DNA of 64,000 nucleotides, taken from positions 1 through 64,000 of the forward strand of contig NZ_CAMLHC010000009.1 in assembly GCF_946479755.1 (NCBI RefSeq). The letters run 5' to 3'. Shown in pieces: positions 62,915 through 64,000 of the stretch. Under the pieces are notes generated by a model. The model was not told where the DNA came from. It made no database searches and was given only the letters and a program-made list of their open reading frames with translations. This DNA comes from an uncultured Chitinophaga sp. (GTDB lineage: Bacteria; Bacteroidota; Bacteroidia; Chitinophagales; Chitinophagaceae). Each line of letters starts with the position of its first letter. Within the stretch, counting starts at the first letter, position 1. A program made the position numbers and the translations under genes.

Positions 62915-64000
62915 TTACAGTTGAGGTATCAGGATCTTTACCACCGTGCCGCTCTCCGCTTCGTTCCGCGCCGACAGGTCAATTATCTCTATATGAATCT
63001 CCGTGTTATACATTTTATTCAGCAGCTCCGCCCTGTTCTGGCTGATCTCCATGCCGGACGACTGATGGTGCTTCGGCAGCGTGCGTAAAGACCGGGAGCG
63101 GGCAATGCCGATACCGTTGTCGGCAATCACGCATTCGAGCATGTCTGCGGCAACTTGGGTGAAGCGGATGGACAGCTGGCCGATAGGCTGCTGCGGATTG
63201 GTCATACCATGTTTGACGGCATTTTCCACGTAGGGCTGCAGCAGCATGGCAGGGATCTCCAGTTCAGCGGTGGCTATCTCCGGGTCTACTACAATTTCGT
63301 ATTCCATTCTGTTCTCAAACCGCATCTTCTCGAGGCCGAGATAGGTATTGAGATAAGTGATCTCGTCAGCGAGGGTTATAAAGTTACGCCGCGAGAAATC
63401 CAGCGTTTTCCGTATCAGGTAGGAGAAGTCGGACAGGTATTTCTGGGCGTATTCGTAATCCCGCTGCATCACAAACAGCTGTATGGAATTCAGGCAGTTG
63501 AAGATAAAGTGAGGATTGATCTGCGCCCGGATGGCTTTGAGCTCTATCTCGGTGAGTTTTTTATCGTACTCCGTCTCCAGTTGTATCTTTCTTTGTTCTT
63601 CCAGCTCCTGTTTCTTGCGGAGTATTTCGGTGGTCTGCTCTTTTACCAGTTCTTCCAGTTGCTCGTTGAGCTTACGTTGCAGCTCCTTGTTCTTATTCAG
63701 CTGTTTGATCAGCAGTTCCTGGGTACGGGTCCTTTCCAGGTGCACCAGCTTATTGCGGTAGCTGAGGCCGGCCAGGAAAAACATGGCCTGCAGCAATACG
63801 CCGCCGATGAGCAGCATGCTGGGCGCAGCCAGCTCGCCTAAAGCGCTCAGCAACCCCAGCGGCCTGATATGCATGAGGAAAGAGCCGAGGCAGGCCAGGT
63901 ACAGGCATACCGACCCGTACAGGAAAAAGCGTACCAGCGGATGATGGCGGGAACGTTTGGCCAGCGCCACAAATACCACCAGGAAAGGCACCAGTGTACA
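62915..64000 (-). CDS. LytS/YehU-type sensor histidine kinase, 5-prime end missing
   Basis: 361 residues are seen. The frame is open to the window edge, so the true start lies outside. At least three hydrophobic segments (about 1-85) come first, then a Lys/Glu/Gln-rich coiled coil (KNKELQRKLNEQLEELVKEQT). The His_kinase domain has the phospho-His in AQINPHFIFNCLNSIQLFV, the HATPase N-box VENAVKHGM and ADNGIGI. The apparent start at 63991 is an internal GTG. The missing part may add more helices or a 7TM domain. Confidence 0.92.
   Translation of the reverse strand, partial: CTLVPFLVVFVALAKRSRHHPLVRFFLYGSVCLYLACLGSFLMHIRPLGLLSALGELAAPSMLLIGGVLLQAMFFLAGLSYRNKLVHLERTRTQELLIKQLNKNKELQRKLNEQLEELVKEQTTEILRKKQELEEQRKIQLETEYDKKLTEIELKAIRAQINPHFIFNCLNSIQLFVMQRDYEYAQKYLSDFSYLIRKTLDFSRRNFITLADEITYLNTYLGLEKMRFENRMEYEIVVDPEIATAELEIPAMLLQPYVENAVKHGMTNPQQPIGQLSIRFTQVAADMLECVIADNGIGIARSRSLRTLPKHHQSSGMEISQNRAELLNKMYNTEIHIEIIDLSARNEAESGTVVKILIPQL

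Noticed and set aside
1..64000. Mobile elements, CRISPR arrays, tRNA and rRNA genes
   Set aside because: I found no transposase or integrase, no regularly spaced direct repeats and no cloverleaf or rRNA sequence. The long repeats seen are inverted and intergenic.

Overview
The window reads as chromosomal DNA of a Bacteroidota bacterium, most likely family Chitinophagaceae (Chitinophaga-like). This is inferred from gene content and style. Several genes are preceded by the Bacteroidota -7 element TAnnTTTG and have no obvious Shine-Dalgarno sequence. The coding repertoire is typical of that group: arrays of two-domain FtsX permeases, a Rho with a long disordered insert, DUF4199, LytTR regulators and many NtrC-type regulators. 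I see no tRNA, rRNA, CRISPR array, insertion sequence or phage gene.

Layout. 1-13.8 kb is mostly housekeeping: HU protein, TPR protein, a 31-aa basic ribosomal-type protein, RNase G, L,D-transpeptidase, RidA, a 3-hydroxyacyl-CoA-dehydrogenase-like protein next to tsaB, an ArsR-type regulator, a persulfide dioxygenase/rhodanese fusion, two BON proteins, an LpxL-type acyltransferase, nadB and a lysoplasmalogenase-like protein. 13.8-34.6 kb is the most striking block. A sigma-54 response regulator and histidine kinase stand divergent from a ten-gene same-strand export cluster: adaptor, ATPase, five consecutive ~800-aa FtsX/MacB-type permeases, a second ATPase, a TolC-type channel and a second adaptor. 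A -24/-12 promoter and two upstream palindromes lie between the regulator and the cluster, so the cluster is probably controlled by its neighbour.

34.6-44.4 kb holds gpsA, a small conserved protein, a glycosyltransferase fused to an alpha/alpha-barrel-like domain, two response regulators, a low-affinity iron permease homologue and two sensor kinases. 44.7-51.9 kb is a stress and DNA-repair block: proline-rich peptide, DUF892 ferritin-like protein, SDR dehydrogenase, topoisomerase IB, Ku, and a LigD whose reading frame is broken at a run of nine A. 52-64 kb contains a third sigma-54 regulator, ChrA, a 2OG-Fe(II) oxygenase, ExbD, asnS, rho, an outer-membrane barrel, a TetR regulator and a LytTR/LytS pair whose kinase runs off the window end.

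Regulatory density is high: three NtrC-type activators, four histidine kinases, a lone receiver and a LytTR regulator. Several long inverted repeats (near 3.4, 34.6, 51.9 and 55.9 kb) sit between genes. They look like dispersed intergenic repeats, some perhaps also acting as terminators. The best leads are the five-permease cluster with its sigma-54 control region and the poly-A frame break in ligD.
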